A stretch of DNA of 64,000 nucleotides from Bacteroidaceae bacterium. GTDB taxonomy: Bacteria > Bacteroidota > Bacteroidia > Bacteroidales > Bacteroidaceae. The first letter of the stretch is position 1, and the number at the start of each line of letters is the position of its first letter. A program made the position numbers and the translations under genes. Below are positions 7,901-16,850 of this stretch, one piece after another. The notes under the pieces were generated by a model. It was not told where the DNA came from. It worked only from the letters and a program-made list of their open reading frames with translations, and searched no databases. The DNA lies in assembly GCA_017509605.1 (NCBI GenBank), contig JAFWPH010000012.1, forward strand, positions 1 through 64,000. The letters are read 5' to 3'.

Positions 7901-10538
7901 TCACACCTGTCAGTTTGGCATCATCGACCTGCAAACCACTGACACTGGCACCCCACTTGGCGCGTTCGAGATAGAAACTCACTCGAATCTGCTTGGTGTT
8001 GGCCTTGGTCTCGAAATCTGTGGCATAAGTCTGGTAACTATTGCTGGTCACCTTGATGGTCTGCTTATTGTCGTCATTCTGCAGGTCGTAGATGCGGATG
8101 CTACCTATCGGGTCGGAGCCGTAGATGCCTCCCTTGGCCAAGCAAGAGAAAGAGTAGGTCTCGTTGGGAGCCACATTCACAATCTGGCTTACTTCACCTG
8201 CAGCCCATCCATCGCTCCACTTATAGCGGTCCAACTTCATGGCGTGATTGTTCTGGTCAACAGTGTTGCTGCGTTCGTCGCTGACAATGTCCTGATAGGA
8301 GTTGTATTGATCCCAGGGATAAACATCCCATCCCTCGATACGATCAACGATGGAACGAGATCCAGAGTAGTCGTACTCACCCTCAAAGTCTGGATTCTTG
8401 AGCAAGTTGTCCACCACTTCGCCGTTCTCTTCCTGCCAATCGCTTTGAGGAGCGAGGTCGGCTACGCGAAGTGAGTCAATGCAAATACCGTCACGATAGA
8501 CGATGACACGCTCGTCAGGAGTCACAGCATAGCGGTAAGTGTGGTACTCACCGTCGGTGTTGTAGAAGGTACCACCGTTGGAGGGATTGCTCAGGCTCTC
8601 GTCGCTGGTGAAGCAGTCCGTGCCGTTGTAAAGGCCTATGCTTGTTGCGTTTACATATCCCTTGAAACCGATGCCGTCAGTTGTGGTGGCAAAAGGATAG
8701 AAGCTCTTCGAAGCATCATCTACCTTCACACGAGCCTCCACAGTATAGCCGTTCTTTCCAGGAGCGAAACCTTCGAAGGTCTTGGCCTCGTCGGTGCCTC
8801 CAGTATAAATCTTGTTGGCGGCGATGTCCTTCTGCTCTAAGTCTGAACCACGGCTTCGCAATTGAACGTATGTACGTTTATCTCCTGAACGTAGAATCAG
8901 TTGTCCGGCGTTCTTTCGACGGTAGGTGTCGCTGGTGACCTTGATGCTGACACTGCCTGTGCCTGCCGGGATGACAGCGGGTGTAGCGGTGAAACCATGT
9001 GTAGCGGTGACGCTGATGTCGCCCACAACGTTGGCATAGTTCACGGTCACTTCCTGTTCCTCACCAGTGGCGGTGAAGCGGAGCGTATCAACACTGGCAT
9101 CAATGGTGGCCAAGAGCGGAGCATAAGCACCTGTGTTGTCGAAAGCGAAGTATTCGATATCTGCGCCCTCATTGAGGAAACCTATCTGCTGCTTGATCTC
9201 GCGACTCACACCTGTGAGTTTGGTATCGTCCGCCATCAAGCTGCTCACGCTGGCACCCCATTTGGCGCGCTCCAGATAGAAACTCACACGAATCTGCTGC
9301 GTGTTGGCCTTGGTCTCGATGTCGGTGGCGTAGGTCTGCCAGCTGTCGCTGGTCACTTTGATGGTCTGCTTGTTGTCGTCGTTCTGAAGGTCTGTGATGC
9401 GGATGCTACCCAACGGGTCGGAGCCGTAGATACCACCCTTGGCCAAACATGAGAAAGAGTAAGTCTCATTGGGAGCCACATTCACAATCTGACTGATTTC
9501 ACCAGCTGCCCAACCATCTTCCCACATGTAGCGGTCAATCCAAACAGCGTGGTTGTTCTGGTCAACGGTGTTGCTACGCTCAGAACTGCTGATGCCCTGG
9601 GTGTTGTTCCATTGGTCCCAAGGATAGACATCCCATCCCTCGATGCGTGCCACCACACTGCTGCGGAAGTCGTACTCACCCTCGAAGCTTGGGTTCTTGA
9701 GCAGGTTCTCCACCACTTCGCCATTGCCCACGCACCATTCGGACTGCAGCGCGAGGTCGGCCACGCGGATGGTGTCGATGCTGATACCGTCGCGATAGAC
9801 GATAACTCGCTCATCGGGTGTCACTGCATAACGGTAGGTGTGATACTCACCGTCGGTGTTGTAGAAGGTGCCACCATTCGACGGATTGCTCATGCTTTCT
9901 GTAGACACGTAAGTATCGGCGCCATTGTAGAGGCCGAGCCCAGTGGAACTAACATAGCCCTTGAAGCCCACGCCTTTGTCGGTGGTGGCGAAAGGATAGA
10001 AGTTCTTGGATGCGTCATCGACTTTCACGCGGGCCTCCACGGTATAGCCGTTCTTTCCAGGAGCGAAACCCTCGAAGGACATTGTTTCATCGGTACCTCC
10101 ATTATAGACCTTTCCCGCAGTGATGTCCTTCTGTTCAAGGTCGGAACCACGGCTGGTAAGATTGATGTAAGCGCGGTAATCGCCCGAACGCATGATCACT
10201 TTACCCACGTTCTTACGGCGATAAGTGGTATTAGTAACGGTCACTTGTGCCTCCTCACCAGCTTTGACTGTGGTGACATCCACAGAGAAGCCAGATGTGG
10301 CTGTGATGGTGACATCGTTCTGAAGGTCGGCAGCCGAAACGGTGAAGGTACGGCTGGCACCAGTGCCTTGGAGCAGCACGTTGGGTGTGGTGTAGCCTGA
10401 GCTGGGCATGGCCACCGCTGCCACATGCACTGTGATATCCTCATCGTCGCCCACGAAGTCGGCGGCAAAGACATTGGTCTGGAAAGCGAACCATCCCAAG
10501 AGGATACAGAACAAAGTTTTACTGATTGACTTATTCAT
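4950..10538 (-). CDS. Giant four-repeat surface protein with LamG-like and CBM-like modules, T9SS tail
   Basis: A 1,862-aa exported protein: signal peptide (1-25), four tandem ~430-aa units, then a short linker and a T9SS tail (GRGVYIVLVVQDGQRKSIKVSY). Each unit has (a) an Ig-like sandwich ending in RSGDKR-YVQLRSRGS, (b) a concanavalin/LamG-like part (GYTVEARVKVDDASKNFYPF to YHTYRYAVTPDERVIVYRDG), and (c) a CBM4/9-like or similar sandwich (LLKNP-FEGEYD, GWDVYPWDQ, YSFSCLAKGGIYGSDP). The units alternate in type A-B-A-B. No catalytic motif is visible, so it is probably a polyvalent glycan binder or adhesin. It lies 24 bp downstream of the FIVAR/ricin gene and is likely co-transcribed with it. 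Confidence 0.85.
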   Translation of the reverse strand: MNKSISKTLFCILLGWFAFQTNVFAADFVGDDEDITVHVAAVAMPSSGYTTPNVLLQGTGASRTFTVSAADLQNDVTITATSGFSVDVTTVKAGEEAQVTVTNTTYRRKNVGKVIMRSGDYRAYINLTSRGSDLEQKDITAGKVYNGGTDETMSFEGFAPGKNGYTVEARVKVDDASKNFYPFATTDKGVGFKGYVSSTGLGLYNGADTYVSTESMSNPSNGGTFYNTDGEYHTYRYAVTPDERVIVYRDGISIDTIRVADLALQSEWCVGNGEVVENLLKNPSFEGEYDFRSSVVARIEGWDVYPWDQWNNTQGISSSERSNTVDQNNHAVWIDRYMWEDGWAAGEISQIVNVAPNETYSFSCLAKGGIYGSDPLGSIRITDLQNDDNKQTIKVTSDSWQTYATDIETKANTQQIRVSFYLERAKWGASVSSLMADDTKLTGVSREIKQQIGFLNEGADIEYFAFDNTGAYAPLLATIDASVDTLRFTATGEEQEVTVNYANVVGDISVTATHGFTATPAVIPAGTGSVSIKVTSDTYRRKNAGQLILRSGDKRTYVQLRSRGSDLEQKDIAANKIYTGGTDEAKTFEGFAPGKNGYTVEARVKVDDASKSFYPFATTTDGIGFKGYVNATSIGLYNGTDCFTSDESLSNPSNGGTFYNTDGEYHTYRYAVTPDERVIVYRDGICIDSLRVADLAPQSDWQEENGEVVDNLLKNPDFEGEYDYSGSRSIVDRIEGWDVYPWDQYNSYQDIVSDERSNTVDQNNHAMKLDRYKWSDGWAAGEVSQIVNVAPNETYSFSCLAKGGIYGSDPIGSIRIYDLQNDDNKQTIKVTSNSYQTYATDFETKANTKQIRVSFYLERAKWGASVSGLQVDDAKLTGVSRTNKQQIGFENNGAEIEYFAFDNTGAYAPLLATIETNTDTLRFTATGEEQEVTVNFDNLVGDISVSTTHGFTATPSVIAAGTGSATIKVTNDTYRRKNAGQLIFRSGDKRTYVQLRSRGSELEQKDITAGKVYNGGTDASKTFEGFTAGKNGYTVEARVKVDNASKNFYPFATTAEGVGFKGYVSSTDLGLYNGENTYVSNESLGSFHNTDGEYHTYRYAVTPDERVIVYRDGITVDTIRVADLALQSEWCVGNGEVVENLLKNPGFEGEYDFRSSVVARIQGWDVYPWDQWNTTQGISSSERSYNIDQDNHAVWIDRYMWEDGWTAGEISQIVNVAPNETYSFSCLAKGGIYGSDPLGSIRITDLQNDDNKQTIKVTSDSWQTYATDFETKANTKQIRVSFYLERAKWGASVSSLMADDTKLTGVSREIKQQIGFQNNGADIEYFAFDNTGAYAPLMATLEPSVDEMIIAGTGESKTFTVNAANLVGDVSVSTTAGFSVYPTKIEAGKSKATITVTNNTYRKKNVGKVVLRSGDKRATVNIIGYCSDLEPKDISGSPVYAGGTDETKTFDGFDPGEKGYTVEARVKVDDASKNFYPFATTDKGVGFKGYVNATGIGLYNGTNCFISDEGLSNPSNGGTFYNTDGEYHTYRYAVTPDERVIVYRDGITIDSMRVADLAPQADWSYENGPVVKNLLKNPGFEGEYDYSGSRSIVTRIEGWDVYPYDQYNSYQDIVSDERNDAANQNNHAVKLNRYMWSDGWAAGEISQIVDVAPNEYYRFSCLAKGGIYGSDPIGSIRIYDLQNDDNKQTIKVTSNDYKTYSTEFETKANTKQIRVSLYLERAKWGASVSGLQVDDTKLTGVSRLIKQQIGFENNGADIEYFTFDNTGAYAPAFPTLQQIDIYTAVEGVNADKELGIKAKVSDGMLTLTGASGAQVAVYSTNGAAQSLHPAYRDGTGIALPGRGVYIVLVVQDGQRKSIKVSY
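5190..10152 (-). repeat. Four in-frame tandem repeats of 1281-1305 bp
   Basis: The same anchor (codons for DLEQKDI or DLEPKDI) recurs at 10131, 8832, 7527 and 6246, giving periods of 1299, 1305 and 1281 bp. All are multiples of three, so the protein frame is kept. Units 1 and 3 share SSERS, RITDLQN and SSLMADD; units 2 and 4 share NSYQDIVSDER, RIYDLQN and SGLQVDD. Confidence 0.9.
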
Positions 10539-10562
10539 ATGATCTTGTTTTTTCTTGTCAGT

Positions 10563-13500
10563 TTATTTTACCATGAACTTCTTGGTGATGACACGGCCTT
10601 CCACGTTCATCTGGATGATATAGACTCCCTTTGCGGGAACTCCGCTGACGATGGCGCCATTGAGACTGTAAATCCTGGCGCCCTCAACCTTGTTGCCTGC
10701 CATGATGCTGTCGATGGCGGTGGCAATGGAGTTGAAGAGTTGATAGTCGCGGTTGAGGATCTTCACCGCACGGTTGACGTCGGACTGCAGGCGCGACTTC
10801 ATGGCCTCCTCGCCTACGCCGATGGCGTACTCCAGTTCCTCAATGTCGTCTGCTGCCATAAATGAACGGTAAGACTCCAATGCACTCTTGGCTGCATCGA
10901 GAAGGGCTTCGAGTTCAGAGTAGTCAACAGGCACGAAAGATTCATCGAAAGCGTCGATGGCCTCCACGAGTTTGTCGGCGGCATCATCCACAGCCTGCTG
11001 GTTGGCAGTGGTGGAGTTCACGAAGGTCTGTGCCTCTTCGATGGCCTGCTGCAAGGCTGTGAACGACGACTCGGGGAATGTGCCGGGCCCTTCACCCTTG
11101 AACTGGGCATTGTCGGTCAGCGTCTTCTGTGCGGCGGTGATGTTGTCTCTCAAGAGGGAGAAGTCGATGACCACTTTCTCGGCAGCAAAATCGGCAGCTG
11201 CCGACTTAAGTGCCTCTACGGCCTGTGCCACTTCATCCTGTGTCTTGTTGATGTCGTTATACACTACCTTAGCATCAGCAAGTGCAGTGGAATAGGCATC
11301 GAGTGCCTCCTGTGGATAATTGCCGTTGCAATCGCCCACCACAGCTCCGCCAATGGCTGACTCAGCTGTAGCAATGGCGCTCTTCAGTGCGCTTCGGTCG
11401 ATACTGTTGGCGCTGTTGCGGAAAGTCTCTCGCGCTTGATTAAGGTTTGCGATGGCCTTCTCGGCATCAGAAGCAATCTTGGCACTACCAATAGCCTGTT
11501 TGAAAGCATCGAGCACTGCCTGCTGATACTGTCCCTTATCCATACCCACGGTCACCGCGGCTGCCTCTGCCTCTGCCTGGGCAATCACAAGCGACAGGTA
11601 TTCAGATGCCATGTTCTCGCTGTTGGCCTTGGCCTTGTAAGCGTCGATGGTGGCCTTGAGATCAGCGGCCATCTGATTAAGAGCCTCTTGGTCTGCGGCT
11701 TTCTTGCTGGCTGCTTGAGCATTGGTGATGACCTCTGCATACTCACTGATCACGTTGGGCATATACTCTCCTACTTTATAGCCTTCCACCATGCTCTCGG
11801 CGTATGCCTGAGCGGCCTCTACAGCCTCATTGAAGAGGGTGCGGTCGAGGTCTTGATACGTGATAACCAACCAGTAGGAATTCTGAACGCCCGACTTGTC
11901 GGAATAGACCTTGCTGCCATTGGCTGTGGCATCAGTACCAAAGTAAGTGCCTTTGCTGATGTTATAAAGACCAAGATACTTGCCTGAGAGTTGAACGATG
12001 TTGAAGAGGCTGGTCTCGTCGGGCTCGCTGAGCCAACGGGTGTCGTAGGTGCCACTGACGGAGAGATAAGTCTCATTGGCCACGCTCTTCACATAGTAAC
12101 TGCTACCCACCTTCTCCAAATATATCTTCTGAGCGTCAGCAGGTTTTCCTTCCTCCACAAGTGTGGTGATGGTGGCATTTCCTTCCTCCACAGCAGTGAG
12201 CACGGCTCCGCCATAATGCTGGATATAATAGGTCAGCTCGGTGTCGAAATCACCCATGGGGTTGTAGGAGTTGCGGAAGACGCTCATGGCCTCGTTGAGG
12301 GCGGCGACAATCTCGCCAGCAGTCGCAATAGTGGCGGTTTTCTTGTCATTGTTAGCTTTATTGATGGCTGCTTGCAAGGCATCTACAGCTGACTGAGGCA
12401 CTTGGTAGTATTCAGTACCCACCTCAGCGCTTTCAAGGAGTTCCTGTGCTTTGGCGATGACTCCGTCCACAATACCCGCTACAGAATTTTCTGTAATGGT
12501 CCAGTGTGAGTTTTCTGCACTGGCCGACTTGTCGCAATAGAGCGATGAGCCCGCTGTTGTGGCATCGCTTCCGAGATGTCCCTTGTTACTGACGTTCTGG
12601 ATGGTATAAATACCTTCGCTGTACTGAGCGATGGTCCACTGAGCGGTATTGTTGCCTGTTTCTTCTTCCCAGGTGGTGTCCCAAGCGCTGGAACCCGACT
12701 TGGCCAGGTATTTGCCTGATGCGATATGCTGCAGGTAATAAGCGCCTGTGGTCTCGGCGGCTACAATCTTGAAAGGTTCACTTGCATCGCTGAGCACACC
12801 GTGGGTGTTGTCCTCTAAATAACCAAGATGTGAGCCCGATGACTGGGTAATGATATATTCAGCCTCTGGATTGGGTTTGTTCACCGCATTGGCGGCAAAC
12901 TCATCCATAGCGGCCTGGAGATATTCTTTGGCTGCCACGAAGTCCGTCATCTGCTGACTGGCGGCGATAGCAGCGGCGTATGCGTCGTAGGCTGACTTGG
13001 AATACTTGAATAGGCCATTACCGATGGCAGAAGATGAAATACCACTGATTTCACCTTGTGCCTTGTTCAGCAGGTTGTTGAAGTTGTATTCAGCATCACG
13101 CTGGTCGGCAGGAACATACTCCTTGAGTATCCAGCGATTGTTGTTGCCAGTACCACCCTTATTAGAATAAACCGCACTACCGGGAGAAGTGTTGTCCACA
13201 CCCATCACATTGTCGTATTGCTCGCTGTGAATCTGCACGTAGGTGCCACGGTCGATAATGGTGAAGATGGCCACCGATTTGGTCAAGTCCTGCTCGGCAC
13301 GGGCCTTGGTGTCCCATGAACCAGAACGGTAGATATAGTTGCCATTGCCGTCTTTCATGTTGTAACCAGCGGCCTCAGCACCATCGGGTACAGGAACAAA
13401 AGTAAACACCTGTGTCATGTCGTCTTCATCCAAGGGCTGAACTTTCACTGTTCCGCCATCGCCACCAGAAGAGAGAGCCACCTCTTGATTGGGATAGAGC

Positions 13501-14348
13501 AAGAACATATACTGCTTGCCCACTTGGAACGGCGGGTTGACATTCTTATTGTAGGTAGAGACAGCTGCGTTGAGGTCAGTCACAGCTTGGTTCACGGCTT
13601 CCTGTGAGGCGGGAGCGGCCAGGACTGCTTTGGCTGCGTTGATGGCGGTCTGAAGAGCCTGACGTGTCTCAGTAGTGAACTGCCCAGGATCGTTGCCTTC
13701 TTCTGTGGCCTCAAGACGTGCCTCTGCGGTGGCAATGGCTTCCGTAAGTCTGTCGAGCACGATTTCACCGCTGAGTTCCACCTCCATCAGAGAAAAACAG
13801 TCGAAAGAGGAGGCTGAGTCGAGCCATCTGAAATTGACAGTAAGAAAAGTGTACTCACCGGCCTCGAAAATGGTCTCGGTTTGTGTCCATTGGTTCTGCA
13901 CATAATTGATAGTGGCTATCTGACTGTCAGTGCCACGGTCGCTGTTGGCAAGATGCAAACTGCTATACTGAACGTTGCCGCCATTGTTGGTGCGGTATGC
14001 CCAGCAACTGAAAAGGTAGGTCTTGCCGGCTGTGATGGGGAAACTGGTCCTAATGGACTGGGCACCTCCTGAACCAGCGCCGCCCAAGGCCTTGAGATAA
14101 GCCCCACCGTCAGCGCCGCCAGAGGTCGGCACATCGAAATAACTGTCGCTGAGATCCGTTCCATCTCCAGCGATCCATCCTGTGGTACCATCATCGAACG
14201 ACGGATTCGAGATGATGTTGGCGCCCTTGACGATGTACTTGCCTGTGTTGGTGGTGATTTCGTCACCAATCTCATAGACGTACTTCTGGGCTCCCGCTGT
14301 GAGGAAGCCTGCCAAGCATACCAACAAGAAAATGAGTTTTTGTTTCAT
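10563..14348 (-). CDS. FIVAR-repeat and ricin-like lectin protein with T9SS tail
   Basis: A 1,261-aa protein starting MKQKLIFLLVCLAGFLTAGAQ (signal peptide). Residues about 35-200 form a CBM-like sandwich (IISNPSFDDGTTGW). Three ricin-type beta-trefoil-like blocks follow, each closing with a Y(S/C)(N/D)K-type motif and a conserved Trp. They are interleaved with FIVAR-like helical segments (NQAVTDLNAAVSTY, AVEALKSAAADF and others), several more of which fill the C-terminal third. The tail GVYIIQMNVEGRVITKKFMVK is a T9SS signal. FIVAR and ricin-like modules point to binding of sugars or matrix at the surface rather than catalysis. It is first in a two-gene unit with the giant repeat protein. 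Confidence 0.8.
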   Translation of the reverse strand: MKQKLIFLLVCLAGFLTAGAQKYVYEIGDEITTNTGKYIVKGANIISNPSFDDGTTGWIAGDGTDLSDSYFDVPTSGGADGGAYLKALGGAGSGGAQSIRTSFPITAGKTYLFSCWAYRTNNGGNVQYSSLHLANSDRGTDSQIATINYVQNQWTQTETIFEAGEYTFLTVNFRWLDSASSFDCFSLMEVELSGEIVLDRLTEAIATAEARLEATEEGNDPGQFTTETRQALQTAINAAKAVLAAPASQEAVNQAVTDLNAAVSTYNKNVNPPFQVGKQYMFLLYPNQEVALSSGGDGGTVKVQPLDEDDMTQVFTFVPVPDGAEAAGYNMKDGNGNYIYRSGSWDTKARAEQDLTKSVAIFTIIDRGTYVQIHSEQYDNVMGVDNTSPGSAVYSNKGGTGNNNRWILKEYVPADQRDAEYNFNNLLNKAQGEISGISSSAIGNGLFKYSKSAYDAYAAAIAASQQMTDFVAAKEYLQAAMDEFAANAVNKPNPEAEYIITQSSGSHLGYLEDNTHGVLSDASEPFKIVAAETTGAYYLQHIASGKYLAKSGSSAWDTTWEEETGNNTAQWTIAQYSEGIYTIQNVSNKGHLGSDATTAGSSLYCDKSASAENSHWTITENSVAGIVDGVIAKAQELLESAEVGTEYYQVPQSAVDALQAAINKANNDKKTATIATAGEIVAALNEAMSVFRNSYNPMGDFDTELTYYIQHYGGAVLTAVEEGNATITTLVEEGKPADAQKIYLEKVGSSYYVKSVANETYLSVSGTYDTRWLSEPDETSLFNIVQLSGKYLGLYNISKGTYFGTDATANGSKVYSDKSGVQNSYWLVITYQDLDRTLFNEAVEAAQAYAESMVEGYKVGEYMPNVISEYAEVITNAQAASKKAADQEALNQMAADLKATIDAYKAKANSENMASEYLSLVIAQAEAEAAAVTVGMDKGQYQQAVLDAFKQAIGSAKIASDAEKAIANLNQARETFRNSANSIDRSALKSAIATAESAIGGAVVGDCNGNYPQEALDAYSTALADAKVVYNDINKTQDEVAQAVEALKSAAADFAAEKVVIDFSLLRDNITAAQKTLTDNAQFKGEGPGTFPESSFTALQQAIEEAQTFVNSTTANQQAVDDAADKLVEAIDAFDESFVPVDYSELEALLDAAKSALESYRSFMAADDIEELEYAIGVGEEAMKSRLQSDVNRAVKILNRDYQLFNSIATAIDSIMAGNKVEGARIYSLNGAIVSGVPAKGVYIIQMNVEGRVITKKFMVK

Positions 14349-14421
14349 CGAAGTGGTTTATTAAGTTAATAGTTTATCTTGTTTTCTAATCGTCTGCTAT
14401 CGATATGACTGTGTTCAATTG

Positions 14422-14429
14422 CAAATTTA
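14422..14429 (-). promoter_or_regulatory. Putative -7 box for the FIVAR / giant-repeat operon
   Basis: TAAATTTG on the minus strand matches TAnnTTTG, 74 bp before the start codon. A TTTG at 14456-14453 lies 23 bp upstream, slightly too far for the consensus. Confidence 0.45.
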
Positions 14430-14543
14430 ACCTATTAAAAAAAGTGTCAACTCAAAATATCATTGAATTAGGTCGAATTATCATTCTGTCATATCGATAT
14501 AGCGATTTTTCCACTCTTAAGGACGCTCAACAAACTCCCTTTC

Positions 14544-16751
14544 CTATTTGCTGACTTTGGTAGAACGTTTCTTGCCACCAACACTCCAGGAGATGATGTA
14601 AGTGCCTGAAGACAGATGCGAGATGGAGAAACGCTCGTTGGCACGGAACTGTGCAACCTTGACGCCTGCAGTGGTGTAGAGGTTCACTGTAAACGTTAGT
14701 TTCTCGGGGGTCTCGCTACCAAAGTGTAGAGTTTCAGTCTGCGAGTTGTAGGCCAAAGCGTATTCCTCTGGCTCTTCAGGCATATCGCCAATACCGTCGG
14801 TGTCGTCAGGGTTATCGGGATTGTCCGGATCATCGGGATTGTCCGGATTGTCTGGATTATCGGGATTGTCCGGATTGTCTGGGTCATCAGGATTATCCGG
14901 ATTGTCCGGATTATCGGGATTGTCCGGATCATCGGGATTATCTGGATTGTCTGGGTCGTCTGGATTGTCGGGGTCATCTGGATTGTCAATATCCTCGATT
15001 TCATCATCGGGCATAAGATACCACAAGCGGTTGGTACTGGTAGCGTTGCGGCTATCGGTGTTGTAGCTGATGATACTGGTTCCATTCGACGAACTGCCGC
15101 CTTGAAGGTTGGCTGTATGCTGAGTATGGCGGTTGGTGATATTGTAGTATCCCTCTGTGCCTTGCGGAGTGAAGAACCATTGCTGGCGGGGATCGTTCTC
15201 ATCGGGTTCTGCCACATCTAAACGTGTTCCGGTGTTGGTGGTGGTGGTGGACTCCCCTTCAGTGGGGTCATTGAGCGCCATCTTTGTCAATTTGTTGACC
15301 AACATGAAATAATCATTACCAACATCTATGATTTCCCATTGTTCACTATCACGGTCCGCTTCATTGTCCCACAAACAGATGCGGCTTCCAGGATCAGTGT
15401 ATTGACCATAGATGTCAATGGCCTTGGCATTGGCGGCATTGATGATACGATAGTAGAAATTTTTAGGATAGAATTTGGGTGTGGGCTCTGCGGGTTGTTT
15501 ATCGGCAAATGCTGTTTGGAGGTATTCTACATGATTGAAAATGAAATTCTTAAGGTCAAAGATGTATTGGTTGTACGAGGAATAAAGCACCCTCTCGTGA
15601 TACATCTTCCTATTGATGCCCCACTTCTCGTAGTTGCGTTCCTGCGACCGTTCGAGCAACAAGGCGAGACTGTCGATAGTGTTCATCATATGCAGCCCCA
15701 ACCCTTCGTCAAGCGCCTCGTTGAAACGTCGGTTGATAAGTCGCGAGAACCAAGGGTCGTCCCACATACGGTTCATCCAAAGTTTGGTCTGCCCATAGCC
15801 TATATCCACCATGAGCTTTCGGGTGGTGTCGCCCAGGCGGGTGTCATTGCCGTAGGCAATGTCGTAGTCCCAGAGCGGTCCCCAGTAGAGGAGTGAGTCG
15901 CCTTGGTCCTTATAGAAATAGGTGCTGAAGAATCCATCGATATTCGCGCTTATCTCCGTGGCGATATACCAGTTGGCGAGTGAGATGGAATCGACCCAAC
16001 GGCGGTAGCCTTTCACTGGGTCTGCAAAATCAGAACTCCTGAGCACTTCCTCGAAGTCGCGCATGTACTGGCGAATGTAGTCGTTCTGTTCTGGAGCGAT
16101 ATCCTCGTCATCGGGATAATGTATGCGGATGGGAACGCTATAAGCGCTGGTAGTGAAACAGTTGCCGTCCTTGAAACCATCGACTTCCAAAAGGTAGCCT
16201 CCTGTGATGTCGCTTTGGTCCGTGAGCGGGAGGTCCTGTTCCTTCACGTTGACGCGGTGCTTCCTCACATCCACATGGTCGCTGAGTTGGTAGTTGCCGT
16301 AATAGGTACCGTTGATGTTGAGATCAACAAACTTGTAGGAGGGATTGAAATACAAGCCGAGAAACTCACCCATGGCACTGGTGACAGCATTGCGGATGAG
16401 GGTCTTGTCGCCAGCGTTGGCCAACAATGTCCATTTCTTGGCACTGGCCTTTCCCTTTCCCAAGAACTTCTCCTTGGCGGCCAACTTGAAACGGTAGGGT
16501 TTCTTGCTCATGTTCCAAGTGGAGTTGCCGCGACCACGAATCTCCACCGAGTCGCGCACGATGACGCTGTCGTTCTCGTCAATATAGGTCAGGGTGCAGT
16601 ATTTGTATGTGGTCTTGCTGGTGATGCCATATCCGTCGTAAGTGTTGATATAGACCGTCGGCAGGTTGGTGTAACGGCTATAAGGATTTTGGGCAACCAT
16701 CCACAAAGGTAACCAATACAAAAAGATGATGAGTATGATGTGTTTTTTCAT
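14544..16751 (-). CDS. CotH-like protein with ricin-like domain, Asp-Asn-Pro repeat linker and T9SS tail
   Basis: A 735-aa protein from ATG at 16751 (MKKHIILIIFLYWLPLW signal peptide); the ORF is open 93 bp further upstream but without a signal-like start. Residues about 45-430 match the CotH kinase family: RGRGNSTWNMSKKPYRFKLA, YGNYQLSDHVDVRKHRVNV, YLLEVDGFKDGN, and GPLWDYDIAYGND near the end. A ricin-like block follows (YRIINAANAKAIDIYG to NRLWYLMPDD). Then come 21 units of Asp-x-Pro/Thr as a stiff acidic linker, and a C-terminal sorting domain ending SGTYIISWSVGGKKRSTKVSK. CotH proteins phosphorylate proteins in spores; the role of secreted Bacteroidota versions is not settled. It sits among glycan-related secreted genes. 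Confidence 0.8.
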   Translation of the reverse strand: MKKHIILIIFLYWLPLWMVAQNPYSRYTNLPTVYINTYDGYGITSKTTYKYCTLTYIDENDSVIVRDSVEIRGRGNSTWNMSKKPYRFKLAAKEKFLGKGKASAKKWTLLANAGDKTLIRNAVTSAMGEFLGLYFNPSYKFVDLNINGTYYGNYQLSDHVDVRKHRVNVKEQDLPLTDQSDITGGYLLEVDGFKDGNCFTTSAYSVPIRIHYPDDEDIAPEQNDYIRQYMRDFEEVLRSSDFADPVKGYRRWVDSISLANWYIATEISANIDGFFSTYFYKDQGDSLLYWGPLWDYDIAYGNDTRLGDTTRKLMVDIGYGQTKLWMNRMWDDPWFSRLINRRFNEALDEGLGLHMMNTIDSLALLLERSQERNYEKWGINRKMYHERVLYSSYNQYIFDLKNFIFNHVEYLQTAFADKQPAEPTPKFYPKNFYYRIINAANAKAIDIYGQYTDPGSRICLWDNEADRDSEQWEIIDVGNDYFMLVNKLTKMALNDPTEGESTTTTNTGTRLDVAEPDENDPRQQWFFTPQGTEGYYNITNRHTQHTANLQGGSSSNGTSIISYNTDSRNATSTNRLWYLMPDDEIEDIDNPDDPDNPDDPDNPDNPDDPDNPDNPDNPDNPDDPDNPDNPDNPDNPDNPDDPDNPDNPDDTDGIGDMPEEPEEYALAYNSQTETLHFGSETPEKLTFTVNLYTTAGVKVAQFRANERFSISHLSSGTYIISWSVGGKKRSTKVSK
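14799..14987 (-). repeat. 9-bp minisatellite encoding 21 Asp-Asn/Asp-Pro units
   Basis: Twenty-one consecutive 9-bp units (GAC AAT CCC and variants) encode DNP or DDP, the last being DDT. Because 9 is a multiple of three, a change in unit number would alter linker length without a frameshift. Confidence 0.9.
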
Positions 16752-16791
16752 TTTGTTGGGATAGTTTATAGTCATTTCTAAATACAATAGA

Positions 16792-16799
16792 CAAAAATA
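16792..16799 (-). promoter_or_regulatory. Putative -7 box for the CotH-like gene
   Basis: TATTTTTG on the minus strand fits TAnnTTTG, 41 bp before the ATG at 16751. It lies between the GH128 stop (16851) and the CotH gene, so CotH can be transcribed independently. No clear TTTG was seen at the right distance. Confidence 0.45.
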
Positions 16800-16850
16800 C
16801 AAAAAACAACTGATATAGAATGAATAATGTCCGAAAAAAAGCAAGATTCA

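Noticed and set aside
14800-15066. Plus-strand frame rich in Ser-Gly-Leu repeats
   Set aside because: It is the antisense of the Asp-Asn-Pro minisatellite in the CotH-like gene and not a real collagen- or silk-like protein.
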